35,242 nucleotides of DNA from Glaciecola sp. UBA983 (GTDB lineage: Bacteria; Pseudomonadota; Gammaproteobacteria; Enterobacterales; Alteromonadaceae), in the NCBI GenBank assembly GCA_002292215.1, contig DBBN01000076.1, forward strand, positions 1-35,242, in the 5' to 3' direction. Shown piece by piece: positions 25,744 to 34,497 of the stretch. The position numbers were made by a program, and so were the translations under genes. The notes beneath the pieces are model-generated. The model was not told the origin of the DNA. It worked only from the letters and a program-made list of their open reading frames with translations, and ran no database searches. How positions within the stretch are numbered: the first letter of the stretch is position 1; every line of letters begins with the position of its first letter.

Positions 25744-26832
25744 CTAATCTTTGTCGGCTTTAGACAATTGATCTTTTAAATTAGGTGGGATGCCTTTAAT
25801 AACTAAGGTATCGGTAACAGGGTCGTAGTGTACTTTATCTCCAAGTAAATTACGATCAAAGCTCAATGTTACACCGCCACCTTGTCCAGAAAACTTAGCA
25901 AGCGGCTTTAACGCTGCTCGGTCAGGTTGAAACTGAGGCTCCAAGGGTTGCTCGAGATGGGCATTAAACACACTAAAATCAGACTGTTGCTCTTCATTTT
26001 TAGGTAATTTAGCAGCTAACTCGGAAACATTGATATCTTCACCCGACGCTATTTTTTGTTTGTAGTAATCTGCAACCACGCCACGGGACACTTGTTTTTC
26101 TTCGGTGGATAATTGTTCAGTGGCTAAATAATCATCAACTTGTGCAATTAATTGTTTGTTTTGTGCTTTGATATCTACTTTTTCTTCACAACCGACAAAA
26201 CGCATGAAAAAGTCCGAAACTTTGCGTCCCATTCGACCTTTAATAAAACTAACATAACGATGTAATTCTGGCTGAGTGGTGTATTGCGTTAAATCAATAC
26301 GCACCGCTAATTGCATTTTAGGGACATCAAGGTGATCCGAGTAACTGAGTTCTAGATCGTCCGTCACTTCGACATGTTGTTTCGTGTTGAGCAGCGCAAT
26401 AAGTAAATATTCCGTCGCCAAAAATTCATAATGTATAAATACAATATAGCCGGTCTCAACTAATCCATCTTCGACTAATGCCTTGATAAGCAGCTGACTA
26501 CCGCCTTTAGATAATTCGATGAAATGCTCGGCATCTTGAATGGTCGCCCCTAACAATTCTTTAAATTGTGGACCCGCGTTTACGGCAGTTACACTATTTT
26601 GTGGATCAGCACCATCTTCATCACTACCTGAAGCGGCCTTTAATACTTCAATTGAGGCAAAACCACCCACCCCTTTACCAGGTTTAGAATTGAACGCTTG
26701 GTTAATTTCATGGGCTAATGCTTCGGTAGAAGGACCAATGTCAAAACATGCATTTTTAGGCGTTAATGCCAAACGCTGTTCGCTATTAATCGCTAATTGA
26801 TGCATGACAAAATGCTTGATAATTGCGCTCAT
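25744..26832 (-). CDS. yejK: Nucleoid-associated protein YejK
   Basis: This 362-residue protein matches E. coli YejK (NdpA), a nucleoid-associated protein reported to interact with topoisomerase IV. Shared segments include MHQLAINSEQRL, YEFLATEYLLIALL, AVRIDLTQY, RYVSFIKGRMGRKVSDFFMRFVG, KAQNKQLIAQVDDYL, FSGQGGGVTLSFDRNLLG and DTLVIKGIPPNLKDQLSK at the end. It is some 27 residues longer than E. coli YejK. The extra is mainly an acidic Gly/Asp/Asn stretch near 65-90 (KAASGSDEDGADPQNSV). It is divergent from yejL by 118 bp, the order found in many gammaproteobacteria. Confidence 0.95.
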   Translation of the reverse strand: MSAIIKHFVMHQLAINSEQRLALTPKNACFDIGPSTEALAHEINQAFNSKPGKGVGGFASIEVLKAASGSDEDGADPQNSVTAVNAGPQFKELLGATIQDAEHFIELSKGGSQLLIKALVEDGLVETGYIVFIHYEFLATEYLLIALLNTKQHVEVTDDLELSYSDHLDVPKMQLAVRIDLTQYTTQPELHRYVSFIKGRMGRKVSDFFMRFVGCEEKVDIKAQNKQLIAQVDDYLATEQLSTEEKQVSRGVVADYYKQKIASGEDINVSELAAKLPKNEEQQSDFSVFNAHLEQPLEPQFQPDRAALKPLAKFSGQGGGVTLSFDRNLLGDKVHYDPVTDTLVIKGIPPNLKDQLSKADKD

Positions 26833-26950
26833 GATAAATTCACTGTTGGTGATATAAGTGTTTGCTATTATAATCTAGAAAAATCATATAGATCAGATAT
26901 TTTGCATATACTGTTCTAATGCCATTCCTAAACTTAAAGAGACAACCCTT

Positions 26951-27166
26951 ATGCCACAACAATCTCAGTATGATGATGCACAGTTTGAAACAATATTAAA
27001 TGAAGTATTAATGTGTTTAGAAAAGCATCAAGCTACGCGAGATTTGTCTTTAATGGTATTGGGTAATGCCATTACTCATATTTTTTCGAATCAGGTTGAT
27101 GAACGAATTAGGCCACAAATGGTCAAACAATTTTGTGATGTATTACAGCGCAGCGTAAAGGACTAA
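26951..27166 (+). CDS. yejL: YejL family protein (UPF0352)
   Basis: This 71-residue acidic helical protein matches YejL (VLMCLEKHQATRDLSLMVLGNAITHIF, then a short helical end). The function is unknown, though a conserved place between yejK and yejM suggests a link to the envelope gene. AAGAGA precedes the ATG. The stop lies 3 bp before yejM, so the two are translated from one message. No signal or membrane segment is present. Confidence 0.92.
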   Translation: MPQQSQYDDAQFETILNEVLMCLEKHQATRDLSLMVLGNAITHIFSNQVDERIRPQMVKQFCDVLQRSVKD

Positions 27167-27169
27167 TCT

Positions 27170-28723
27170 ATGATTTTTGCTGAATCACCACGCCGTCAGA
27201 AGGTTTCTCGCTTAGTCAGCTGGGGTCATTGGTTTGCGTTTTTCAATATTATCATCGCTCTGGTAATAGCATCTATCTATGTATTCTCTGCCCCTTTCCC
27301 CGATAACCTGTTAGGCCAGATTTATCTGATTGCTAATTGGTTTGGGCATATTAGTTTTATTACGTTTATCGGCTTTGTCATTTTCATCCTCCCCATGTGT
27401 TACATGTTGGAAAATATCCGTTTTGTCAAAACCTTTGCCTCCTTTATCGCAGCAGTGGGACTTGCCTTACTAGCGTTTGATGCATTGCTGTTCAACCGCA
27501 CAGGTTTACATTTAAGTTTACGTTCTAGTGAATTAATTGTTGATGAAACGGCCTCTCAGATAGCCTTATTCTCATGGCAAGAATGGGCTTTTTTGAGTCT
27601 GCTGTTTATTGTCTGGTTTGGTTTTCAGTTATTAATGGCAAATGCCTTGTGGAAACGCATCGAACGGTTTAGCCGAAAGCGTGTGGGTCAGTCTGTGATT
27701 GGCTTGTTTTTATTCAGCTTTATTGGTTCTCATGCATTACACGTCTGGGCTGATGCGCGTTTATACCAACCGATCATGCTCCAAGATAATATGTTTCCAC
27801 TGTCTTATCCTTCTACAGCCAAAACGACATTATCACGCTATGGTCTGTTAAATATTACCGATTACGAACAACAAAAATCGGTTCAATTTACGTATAACAT
27901 TGAACAGCTTGCCTATCCCAAAGAACCGCTTTATTGTCCTATCGACAGAACGTCTAGCTGGGTTATATTGTATGTGACGGATGCTATCGTTCCCTCAACA
28001 GCCTTGCCAACTGAATGGTCATCGACTCGCTATTTTCGTCCATCCAATACGTTAGATGTATTAGTCAAAACTGCATTATTTAGTTTACCTAATTTGTATC
28101 ATCATTATCTTAAAGAATCGACCCCGGTAATAGTTGATGTTCTCAGTGGAATTAAGTTACCCATTCACTTGTACAGCCCGTCAAATACCGGCATTGGTGA
28201 CAATAAAATCATCACGCTAGATTTTTCAGAACTAACTCGTACACTTGAACAACCACAACCTGGTATCACCTTTGCTTTTATTAATGCTAGCCAGCTCGAT
28301 ACATTAACTCAAAATTTAGCAATAATGAGCGAGTCAAGTACGTCACAGAATTGGCTGATTATGACACCTAACCTCTCTAATAAAGGGGTTAACGGTATGG
28401 TGTGGAGTAATAAAACATTGAGTCAACAAGTCATGATCGATGAGGATATTGTACCGAGTATTTTTGCGCAGTTGGGTTGTGATGTAAATCCAACCATTTA
28501 TTCAACCGGTCAAAACATTTTCGGTCAAGCGCGAGATTGGCAGGTCACAACCGAAAATGACTCAGTCATCTTATTGAATGGCAATTATGTAGCTAAAATT
28601 AAGAGTAATGGCTTAACTGAAATTCAGTCTAAAGCGTCTGGGAACCAGTTAAATCAACAACTTAACACAGATATGTTCAACCGAGCAATCAAGCATATCA
28701 GTCAGTTTTCTCAGATTAAGTGA
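27170..28723 (+). CDS. yejM: YejM-like inner-membrane protein with a reduced hydrolase domain
   Basis: This 517-residue protein has the DUF3413 membrane domain of YejM/PbgA: five helices at about 13-37, 51-80, 85-109, 133-160 and 171-195, ending SHALHVWADA. In E. coli (586 residues) YejM controls LapB/FtsH turnover of LpxC and so lipopolysaccharide synthesis. The periplasmic half is about 70 residues short. It keeps the beta strand VILYVTDAIV but not the D-G-L start, NTTDNG-type motif or the terminal HGH histidines, and WSNKTLSQQVMIDEDIVPSIFAQLGC replaces the usual WSHGH region. Catalysis is therefore not expected. E. coli YejM is itself thought to be inactive as a sulfatase. The 3' end overlaps gmhB by 13 bp. 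Confidence 0.82.
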   Translation: MIFAESPRRQKVSRLVSWGHWFAFFNIIIALVIASIYVFSAPFPDNLLGQIYLIANWFGHISFITFIGFVIFILPMCYMLENIRFVKTFASFIAAVGLALLAFDALLFNRTGLHLSLRSSELIVDETASQIALFSWQEWAFLSLLFIVWFGFQLLMANALWKRIERFSRKRVGQSVIGLFLFSFIGSHALHVWADARLYQPIMLQDNMFPLSYPSTAKTTLSRYGLLNITDYEQQKSVQFTYNIEQLAYPKEPLYCPIDRTSSWVILYVTDAIVPSTALPTEWSSTRYFRPSNTLDVLVKTALFSLPNLYHHYLKESTPVIVDVLSGIKLPIHLYSPSNTGIGDNKIITLDFSELTRTLEQPQPGITFAFINASQLDTLTQNLAIMSESSTSQNWLIMTPNLSNKGVNGMVWSNKTLSQQVMIDEDIVPSIFAQLGCDVNPTIYSTGQNIFGQARDWQVTTENDSVILLNGNYVAKIKSNGLTEIQSKASGNQLNQQLNTDMFNRAIKHISQFSQIK

Positions 28724-29289
28724 AGGCACTCGCGCAGTTTATTGATGTGAAATAACTGCGTGTTCTTTGCCTGTGATGATAATTGCGCAAGGGCTGTTCC
28801 ATTATCAGCCTGAGCTGCGAGATCGAACAGCCAATATCCTGCTCGTAATTGTGCGTTGATCGCACATTGCATATCAGATTGATTATCCCCAATCAAAATA
28901 CTTTGTGACAAATCGTAGCCGTAATCTTCAGCAGCACGTAACAACATACCTGAGTTGGGTTTACGACACGTACATTCTTGCGTAAAACAGCTATTGCCTG
29001 CAGTTGGATGATGCGGACAGTAATAGGTGTCGGTAATAATCACACCTCGCTCAAGCAGTTGCGCGCACATCCATTGATTCAGCTGCTCAAAATCATCCTG
29101 AGTATACATACCACGGGCAATCCCAGACTGATTGGTGACAACAATCACCTCATACCCTAACGATTGCACGTACAACATTAACTCAATCACTCCATCCATG
29201 AACTCAAAATCGTCAATATTATGTACATATCCATGATTAACGTTAATCACTCCATCACGGTCAAAAAAAGCTGCTTTTTTGCGGGTCAT
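28711..29289 (-). CDS. gmhB: D-glycero-beta-D-manno-heptose 1,7-bisphosphate 7-phosphatase
   Basis: This 192-residue HAD-family phosphatase removes the 7-phosphate in ADP-heptose synthesis for the lipopolysaccharide inner core. The nucleophile motif FFDRDGVINVNHGYV carries Asp10 and Asp12. The second motif is VVTNQSGIARGMY. The structural zinc loop CPHHPTAGNSCFTQECTCRKP has the family Cys and His residues. The last HAD motif is ILIGDNQSDMQCAINAQLRAG. It starts 2 bp after the rlmA stop, so it is the second gene of a leftward pair, and its end overlaps convergent yejM by 13 bp. Pairing with a lipopolysaccharide regulator may be coincidental. Confidence 0.94.
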   Translation of the reverse strand: MTRKKAAFFDRDGVINVNHGYVHNIDDFEFMDGVIELMLYVQSLGYEVIVVTNQSGIARGMYTQDDFEQLNQWMCAQLLERGVIITDTYYCPHHPTAGNSCFTQECTCRKPNSGMLLRAAEDYGYDLSQSILIGDNQSDMQCAINAQLRAGYWLFDLAAQADNGTALAQLSSQAKNTQLFHINKLRECLHLI

Positions 29290-29291
29290 GG

Positions 29292-30125
29292 TTATTCCTG
29301 CTCTGCTGTTAATTGATAGACGAATATTTTAAAATCGATTGTCACAGCACTCGGATCGTCGATGCACAAGGCTCGTTTTATTGCATTAGCACTATGAGCA
29401 TAAGGAGTCATCGTAAACAGTTGGCTTTTTTGGATTGAGGTTAAGGTCAAAGTGAATGCGACATCAAGCTCTCTAACGAGTGCAATATCTGGTAAGGCTT
29501 GTGGTGCATGTGGCGTCACCGTGTCATAGAGATGCGCTTTGAATTCTTGTAAGTGTGACTGATTAGGCACCACTTGATACCATAGACCACCGGTATTCAG
29601 AACGCGTAATGCCTCGGCGCTATCTATCGGGGCAAATATTTGTAACAAGACATCGATTTGATTACTTTGCAAAGGTAAATGAAATGAAGACGCAACAACA
29701 TATTGATGCTGAGTTAACTGATGTTGTTGTGCTTGTTTGGCTGCTCGGATAACTGCATTTTTCGCGATATCATTGCCTTGATACACGATTTGCGGATCAT
29801 CTAGTAGCGCACTGAGTTGTCGCAAATAATACCCCTCACCACAACCCGCATCATAAATTGAGCGCACGGTATTATCGCCACGATGGGTGCGAATATCTGC
29901 GCCAATCGCTTGAATTAATGGATCATAAAAGCCGGCATTTAAAAATGCTTCGCGTGCTTGTACCATCGCTTTATCATCGCCAGGTTGAAGCGACTTTTTA
30001 AATTGCACCGGTAATAAATTGACATAACCTTGTTTGGCAACATCAAAACTATGACCATTGTCACAACGCCAAGGCTGATTGGTTTGCACTGATAAAGGAG
30101 AAGCACACAATGGACATTGCCACAT
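29292..30125 (-). CDS. rlmA: 23S rRNA (guanine-745-N1)-methyltransferase
   Basis: This 277-residue protein matches RlmA (RrmA), which methylates G745 in helix 35 of 23S rRNA. The N-terminal zinc module has MWQCPLCASPL, then RCDNGHSFDVAKQGYVNLLPVQ. PGDDKAMVQAREAFLNAGFY precedes the S-adenosylmethionine site IYDAGCGEGYYLRQL. VASSFHLPLQSNQIDVLLQIFAPIDSAEALRVLNTGGL follows, and the end is FKIFVYQL. ATG at 30125 is preferred because the first Cys pair then lies four residues from the start, as in E. coli; the frame extends upstream without similarity. It forms an operon with gmhB. Confidence 0.93.
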   Translation of the reverse strand: MWQCPLCASPLSVQTNQPWRCDNGHSFDVAKQGYVNLLPVQFKKSLQPGDDKAMVQAREAFLNAGFYDPLIQAIGADIRTHRGDNTVRSIYDAGCGEGYYLRQLSALLDDPQIVYQGNDIAKNAVIRAAKQAQQHQLTQHQYVVASSFHLPLQSNQIDVLLQIFAPIDSAEALRVLNTGGLWYQVVPNQSHLQEFKAHLYDTVTPHAPQALPDIALVRELDVAFTLTLTSIQKSQLFTMTPYAHSANAIKRALCIDDPSAVTIDFKIFVYQLTAEQE

Positions 30126-30279
30126 AAAAACTACCGAAACGTCAACAAAACAAAATTTTACCAAACTATTGATGCTTTCGCTATGCCAGTCATTTGCATA
30201 CCTACGTATATATATTGATACCTATCTATCTGAAGCACTTACTAAGCTATTAATTATCCAGAATTTATTCAAAATAGAC

Positions 30280-31926
30280 ATGCAACGTTTACGGATCGCC
30301 TTAATTGATGAAGAAGCAATTTCTCGAGATACTCTGCGAAGTCATTTGTTGTTTTTCCATCAATTAGAAATTAGTAGTTTTTCTAGCCCTCAGTCGTTTA
30401 AACAAGCTTGTTTTAGACAGGACTTTGATATCGTCTTATGTAATCAAGAATTACGTGGAGGACGTTCAGGTACGCAATGGTGTGAAGAGTTGATCATGAA
30501 TAAATTGATCAAACCATCCACCGGTTTAGCAATCATTACCGGTGACTCGAGTGCCGCGGTGATCAGTCAAATTATCGATGCTAATCCCGATATCATTTTT
30601 CTAAAACCCTACACATTGAACATTCTTAAACGCCATTTTGATGAATATTTTGCGTTTAGACAGATCCTCAGCCCATACATGAACGATTTGGATAATGACC
30701 GTTTGGCACCCGTAATTCATGGTTTGCTGGCCATCGCAGAAACACATCCTCAACATTTACAATCGACATATCGCTTACTTGGACAGCTATATTTACAAAG
30801 CCAGCAGTATTTAGCGGCATTTCACATTTATGAATTAGCCATTGCTAGCTTTCCAAATGCACTATGGGCGAAATGGGGGATGATCAAAAGTCAGTTTTTA
30901 AATGGTGATTGGGATAATTGTGCTAGTTTGCTCAATACCCTTCTACAAACCAAAGCAACCCGCGATAAAGCACTAGAATGGTTAGCTTGCGTCGCGTTTA
31001 CACAGCATGATTATAGTGCTGCCTCTGAATATTTGTCGCGCATACTCACCTGCGATTTATCGCTGCAAGCCACCAAACTAAAATCACATTTATATTGTTT
31101 ACAGTCGCAAATTGACCAAGCTGTTTCATTGTTAAATGACAAATGTAATGCTAATCACATGCTCAAAGATAAGTTCAAAGAACTGACCTTTGATTTGCTG
31201 CGATGTGTCATTAAAAAAATCCAGCATGAGCAAGATGATACAGCTAAATCGTTTCATATTTCACACGCAAAACGCTTACTCACGCGCGCCACTAAAAAAG
31301 ATGTCGACCCGGTCAGCTTACAAAAACGTGATTGTATTTTGACATCAGTATGTTTGCTCGAAGGCGATACCGAAAAAGTACAGCGTATACTTCAACGTGA
31401 CTGGATGCAGAATTTTGACCGGGCCAGTGTAGAAACAATTCAGCACGCCATTAATGCTAATCAATTTATAGGGGAACATACTGCGGTAAAACGTTTGTTA
31501 ACCTTGTCGAAAACCAAACTACACAAAGTAGAATCTCACGTTGAATGTGTTTTGTGCACAACACAATTTGAAAGCCAAGAAGCATTACTCGGCGATCAAC
31601 CTACTCGTGCAGCACGATACAATAAAAAGGGCAGTCAACTGTATGCTAATAACCAGTTTGAACAGTCTATGTACTATTATTATAAAGCACATCAACTATA
31701 CCCCAATTCCCCCACCTTTGGATTGAACTTACTGACCTGCATGCACCATTGTCGTCAAGTACAATATAAGGAAGCATTAGCCCAACAGTTATTTGATACA
31801 TTAAATGGTACTGGACTAAAATCATATCAAATCAAGCGGTTACGCGCTTTACAAGCCGCGTTTAATGGCTTATTCAAACGCACGCACCCGCTTCGTCGAT
31901 ATCGTATCGATGTAGCCGTGCCATGA
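30280..31926 (+). CDS. Receiver-domain protein with TPR region, phospho-acceptor Asp replaced
   Basis: This 548-residue protein starts with a response-regulator receiver fold (1-120). The acidic pair is Asp10/Glu11 in LIDEEA, Thr87 is in IITGDSS and Lys109 in FLKPYT. The position expected to take phosphate is Asn55 (IVLCNQELRGGRSG), where CheY-like proteins have Asp. From about 140 to 540 the protein is alpha-helical with TPR-like repeats (RLLGQLYLQSQQYLAAFHIYELAI, then ...GSQLYANNQFEQSMYYYYKAHQLYPNSP). Vibrio VieB and Shewanella relatives share receiver-TPR architecture. It is probably a protein-interaction regulator that is not phosphorylated in the usual way. ATG at 30280 is chosen since the receiver starts there. 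The 3' end overlaps the DUF2189 gene by 57 bp. Confidence 0.85.
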   Translation: MQRLRIALIDEEAISRDTLRSHLLFFHQLEISSFSSPQSFKQACFRQDFDIVLCNQELRGGRSGTQWCEELIMNKLIKPSTGLAIITGDSSAAVISQIIDANPDIIFLKPYTLNILKRHFDEYFAFRQILSPYMNDLDNDRLAPVIHGLLAIAETHPQHLQSTYRLLGQLYLQSQQYLAAFHIYELAIASFPNALWAKWGMIKSQFLNGDWDNCASLLNTLLQTKATRDKALEWLACVAFTQHDYSAASEYLSRILTCDLSLQATKLKSHLYCLQSQIDQAVSLLNDKCNANHMLKDKFKELTFDLLRCVIKKIQHEQDDTAKSFHISHAKRLLTRATKKDVDPVSLQKRDCILTSVCLLEGDTEKVQRILQRDWMQNFDRASVETIQHAINANQFIGEHTAVKRLLTLSKTKLHKVESHVECVLCTTQFESQEALLGDQPTRAARYNKKGSQLYANNQFEQSMYYYYKAHQLYPNSPTFGLNLLTCMHHCRQVQYKEALAQQLFDTLNGTGLKSYQIKRLRALQAAFNGLFKRTHPLRRYRIDVAVP

Positions 31927-32664
31927 GGCGTAACCAATGACTGGCATAATTACAATAAAGCCAATGAACCCAGTAATAAAACCAATACCCACACCAGTAA
32001 ATATAATACTAGCCCAAAGCAACATGGCTAATTTGTTTGTAAGTACTGCATTAATACTCGTTAACACCGCTGTCGCTAAATCCACTTGGCGTTCCATTAA
32101 AATCGGTTGGGTAAACGCCGTTATTAAAAACACCACGCCAGTAAACACAATACCAAAACCCGTCCCTACCGCTAAAAACGGCCATAAATTGGAAAGGTTA
32201 GGCTCTAAATAAGGGGGATAAAATGCATGGATTAATGCCGCTACCCGTAACCAAAATATCATTAAAATGACTAGCAATAAGCCAAAACCCCATTCATTGA
32301 CGGCATTACGGCTCATTGCTTTGAGCGAGTGGCTTAGTTTTGGCGGATGCTGTTTTTCTAAAGACCAAGACACATCATATAAACCCGCGGCTAAAAATGG
32401 TCCTAATAACATAAAACAAATCAATGCCGGCAGGATGACCATATACCACCCCATCAGTGCAACCAGTGCACTTATTGCCCATGGGACCAATACAAATAAC
32501 ATACCGTAAAAAAGTGTAATGCCGGGTGCGCGTTGTGCGTCTTGTATACCTAAGATTAACCATTTGAATGGGTCAATAATATCCAGCTCACGACAAGGAA
32601 TAACTCGTGAAATTGAACTGTCCGTAATGGCGTTTTCTGGTGGGTGCTCAAACTCTTTAGACAT
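31870..32664 (-). CDS. DUF2189 multi-pass membrane protein
   Basis: This 264-residue protein matches DUF2189, an uncharacterised integral-membrane family. A hydrophilic N-terminus (about 1-40, ending DPFKWLILGIQDAQRAPG) precedes about six hydrophobic helices: near 50-70 (LFYGMLFVLVPWAISALVAL), 72-95, 123-145, 163-185, 209-230 and 231-247. It ends with YASWHGYIDTISTKRVRAFE. The Pro-rich and Gly-rich helices resemble small transport or scaffold proteins, but the role is unknown. It is on the strand opposite the receiver-TPR gene and their last 19 codons overlap. The next gene leftward-transcribed upstream (LRAT-like) lies 59 bp away. Confidence 0.8.
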   Translation of the reverse strand: MSKEFEHPPENAITDSSISRVIPCRELDIIDPFKWLILGIQDAQRAPGITLFYGMLFVLVPWAISALVALMGWYMVILPALICFMLLGPFLAAGLYDVSWSLEKQHPPKLSHSLKAMSRNAVNEWGFGLLLVILMIFWLRVAALIHAFYPPYLEPNLSNLWPFLAVGTGFGIVFTGVVFLITAFTQPILMERQVDLATAVLTSINAVLTNKLAMLLWASIIFTGVGIGFITGFIGFIVIMPVIGYASWHGYIDTISTKRVRAFE

Positions 32665-32723
32665 GGTGCTTCCTTATTGTTGTTACACAAATGGACCAAA
32701 TAATGAATGCGACACAACTAGTT

Positions 32724-33155
32724 TTAACTAAGCATGGGATAAAATACAACAGGTTGATTAAAATAGTTCGCAAGTTTATGGGTTAAATCCGCAAATAACA
32801 TGACCTCATGACAATCGGGAAATTGATAACAATTAGCGATGAAACGATGACAATTGTTGTTAAATACATCATAGTTCAGATATTCAAATATTCTAGCTTG
32901 TGCAAAATCAGCCGCCGTGACCGAACTGAGCACCTGTCCATGTTGATCAGCCATTACATAGATTTGTTCACCAGAGCGATCATGAATAAATCGTTCTGGT
33001 GAGACAGTGCGCACTAATCCACTGCCGGATAACTCAATAATACCGCCATTAACCCATAATCCAGTATGCGTTAACGCACCAAAAATACCACAACACACTA
33101 CAGAACCATTTACCGGTATCACCACTTGCTTCGAGCGATATAGGATCTCTGCCAT
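32724..33155 (-). CDS. LRAT-like permuted papain-fold protein
   Basis: This 143-residue protein shows the two motifs of the permuted NlpC/P60-LRAT cysteine-enzyme superfamily. His30 lies in GALTHTGLWVNGGIIELSG and Cys102 in FNNNCHRFIANCYQF, which corresponds to the LRAT NCEHF box. Members act as acyltransferases, thioesterases or peptidases. No signal peptide is evident, so it may be cytoplasmic. The substrate cannot be predicted. AGGAAA precedes the ATG. It may be co-transcribed with the DUF2189 gene and is divergent from alaA. Confidence 0.65.
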   Translation of the reverse strand: MAEILYRSKQVVIPVNGSVVCCGIFGALTHTGLWVNGGIIELSGSGLVRTVSPERFIHDRSGEQIYVMADQHGQVLSSVTAADFAQARIFEYLNYDVFNNNCHRFIANCYQFPDCHEVMLFADLTHKLANYFNQPVVFYPMLS

Positions 33156-33278
33156 GACATTTATTTCCTGTACGACTATAAACTAGTGAATAAACCTGAT
33201 GAAACACTTCAACAGAATCAATACATAATGTATGCTACTGATAAGTAGACCTTTAAAACCTAATTTAAGTTCATCACT

Positions 33279-34496
33279 ATGTATCATATCGGTAAATCTG
33301 CAAAACTTGACAATGTCTGCTATGACATCCGAGGTCCTATTCATGCTAAAGCGCGAGCAATGGAAGAAGAGGGTCACCGTATTTTAAAACTCAATATTGG
33401 CAACCCTGCCCCATTTGGTTTTGAAGCTCCTGATGATATTTTAAAAGACGTCATTTATAACTTACCTTCTGCACAAGGTTATTCTGAAGCAACCGGTATT
33501 TACGCTGCTAAAGTTGCAGTGATGCAGTATTACCAACAAAAACATATTCGCAATATGACCACCCAAGATATTTTTATTGGTAATGGCGTTAGCGAAATGA
33601 TCATGATGGCTATGCAAGCATTACTCAATCAAGGTGACGAGGTGTTATTGCCTGCACCTGATTATCCGTTATGGACTGCGGCAGTCAGCTTGTCTTCAGG
33701 GACTCCTGTGCATTATGTCTGTGATGAGCAAGCCGGATGGTTTCCGGATATTGATGATATCAAACAAAAGATCACCTCTAAAACTAAAGCAATTGTACTT
33801 ATCAATCCCAATAACCCAACCGGTGCGGTGTATTCCAAAGAGCTGTTACTTGATATTGTCGCCATTGCGCGAGAACATAATCTGGTTATCTACAGTGATG
33901 AGATCTACGATAAAATTTTATATGATGAAGCCCAACATACCTGTATTGCCTCATTAGCTGATGATGTCTTTATGGTGACGATGTCTGGTTTATCCAAAAA
34001 TTATCGCGTAGCAGGGTTTCGCGCTGGCTGGTTGTTAGTGTCAGGCAACAAACGGGTCGCGCAAGATTATATCGATGCCCTCAATATGCTTTCCTCTATG
34101 CGTATGTGTGCCAATGTCCCGTGTCAGCACGCCATCCAAACCGCATTAGGTGGATATCAGAGCATTAATGATTTAGTGCATGACCGTGGCCGCTTAAAGC
34201 TGCAACGTGATGCCGCAACGACTGCCCTCAATGCTATTGACGGTATCTCATGTGTTCAGCCAAAAGGCGCGTTATATTGTTTTGCTAAAGTCGATGCCCA
34301 AAAATTTAATATTCATAATGATGAACAAATGATTTTTGATTTATTGCAAAGTGAAAAGATTTTACTCGTCCATGGGCGAGCATTTAACCTGACCCAAGGC
34401 TGTTATTTTAGACTGGTATTTTTGCCTCATGCAGACGTATTAACGCCTGCGATTGCCCGTATTGGTCAGTTTTTTAACCATTATCAACAAAGCTAA
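33279..34496 (+). CDS. alaA: Glutamate-pyruvate aminotransferase AlaA
   Basis: This 405-residue PLP enzyme matches E. coli AlaA (405 residues), which makes alanine from pyruvate and glutamate. The PLP lysine is Lys240 in MSGLSKNYRVAGFRAGW. Other fold-I motifs are LNIGNPAPFGFEAP, QGYSEATGI, GNGVSEMIMMAMQAL, PDYPLWTAAVSL, INPNNPTGAVYS and VIYSDEIYDKILYD, and the second substrate Arg lies in YFRLVFLPH near the end. The start gives MYHIGKSAKLDNVCYDIRG, the usual N-terminus. The stop is one base from the yfbR ATG, so they are co-transcribed; E. coli has the same alaA-yfbR pairing. Confidence 0.96.
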   Translation: MYHIGKSAKLDNVCYDIRGPIHAKARAMEEEGHRILKLNIGNPAPFGFEAPDDILKDVIYNLPSAQGYSEATGIYAAKVAVMQYYQQKHIRNMTTQDIFIGNGVSEMIMMAMQALLNQGDEVLLPAPDYPLWTAAVSLSSGTPVHYVCDEQAGWFPDIDDIKQKITSKTKAIVLINPNNPTGAVYSKELLLDIVAIAREHNLVIYSDEIYDKILYDEAQHTCIASLADDVFMVTMSGLSKNYRVAGFRAGWLLVSGNKRVAQDYIDALNMLSSMRMCANVPCQHAIQTALGGYQSINDLVHDRGRLKLQRDAATTALNAIDGISCVQPKGALYCFAKVDAQKFNIHNDEQMIFDLLQSEKILLVHGRAFNLTQGCYFRLVFLPHADVLTPAIARIGQFFNHYQQS

Positions 34497-34497
34497 T

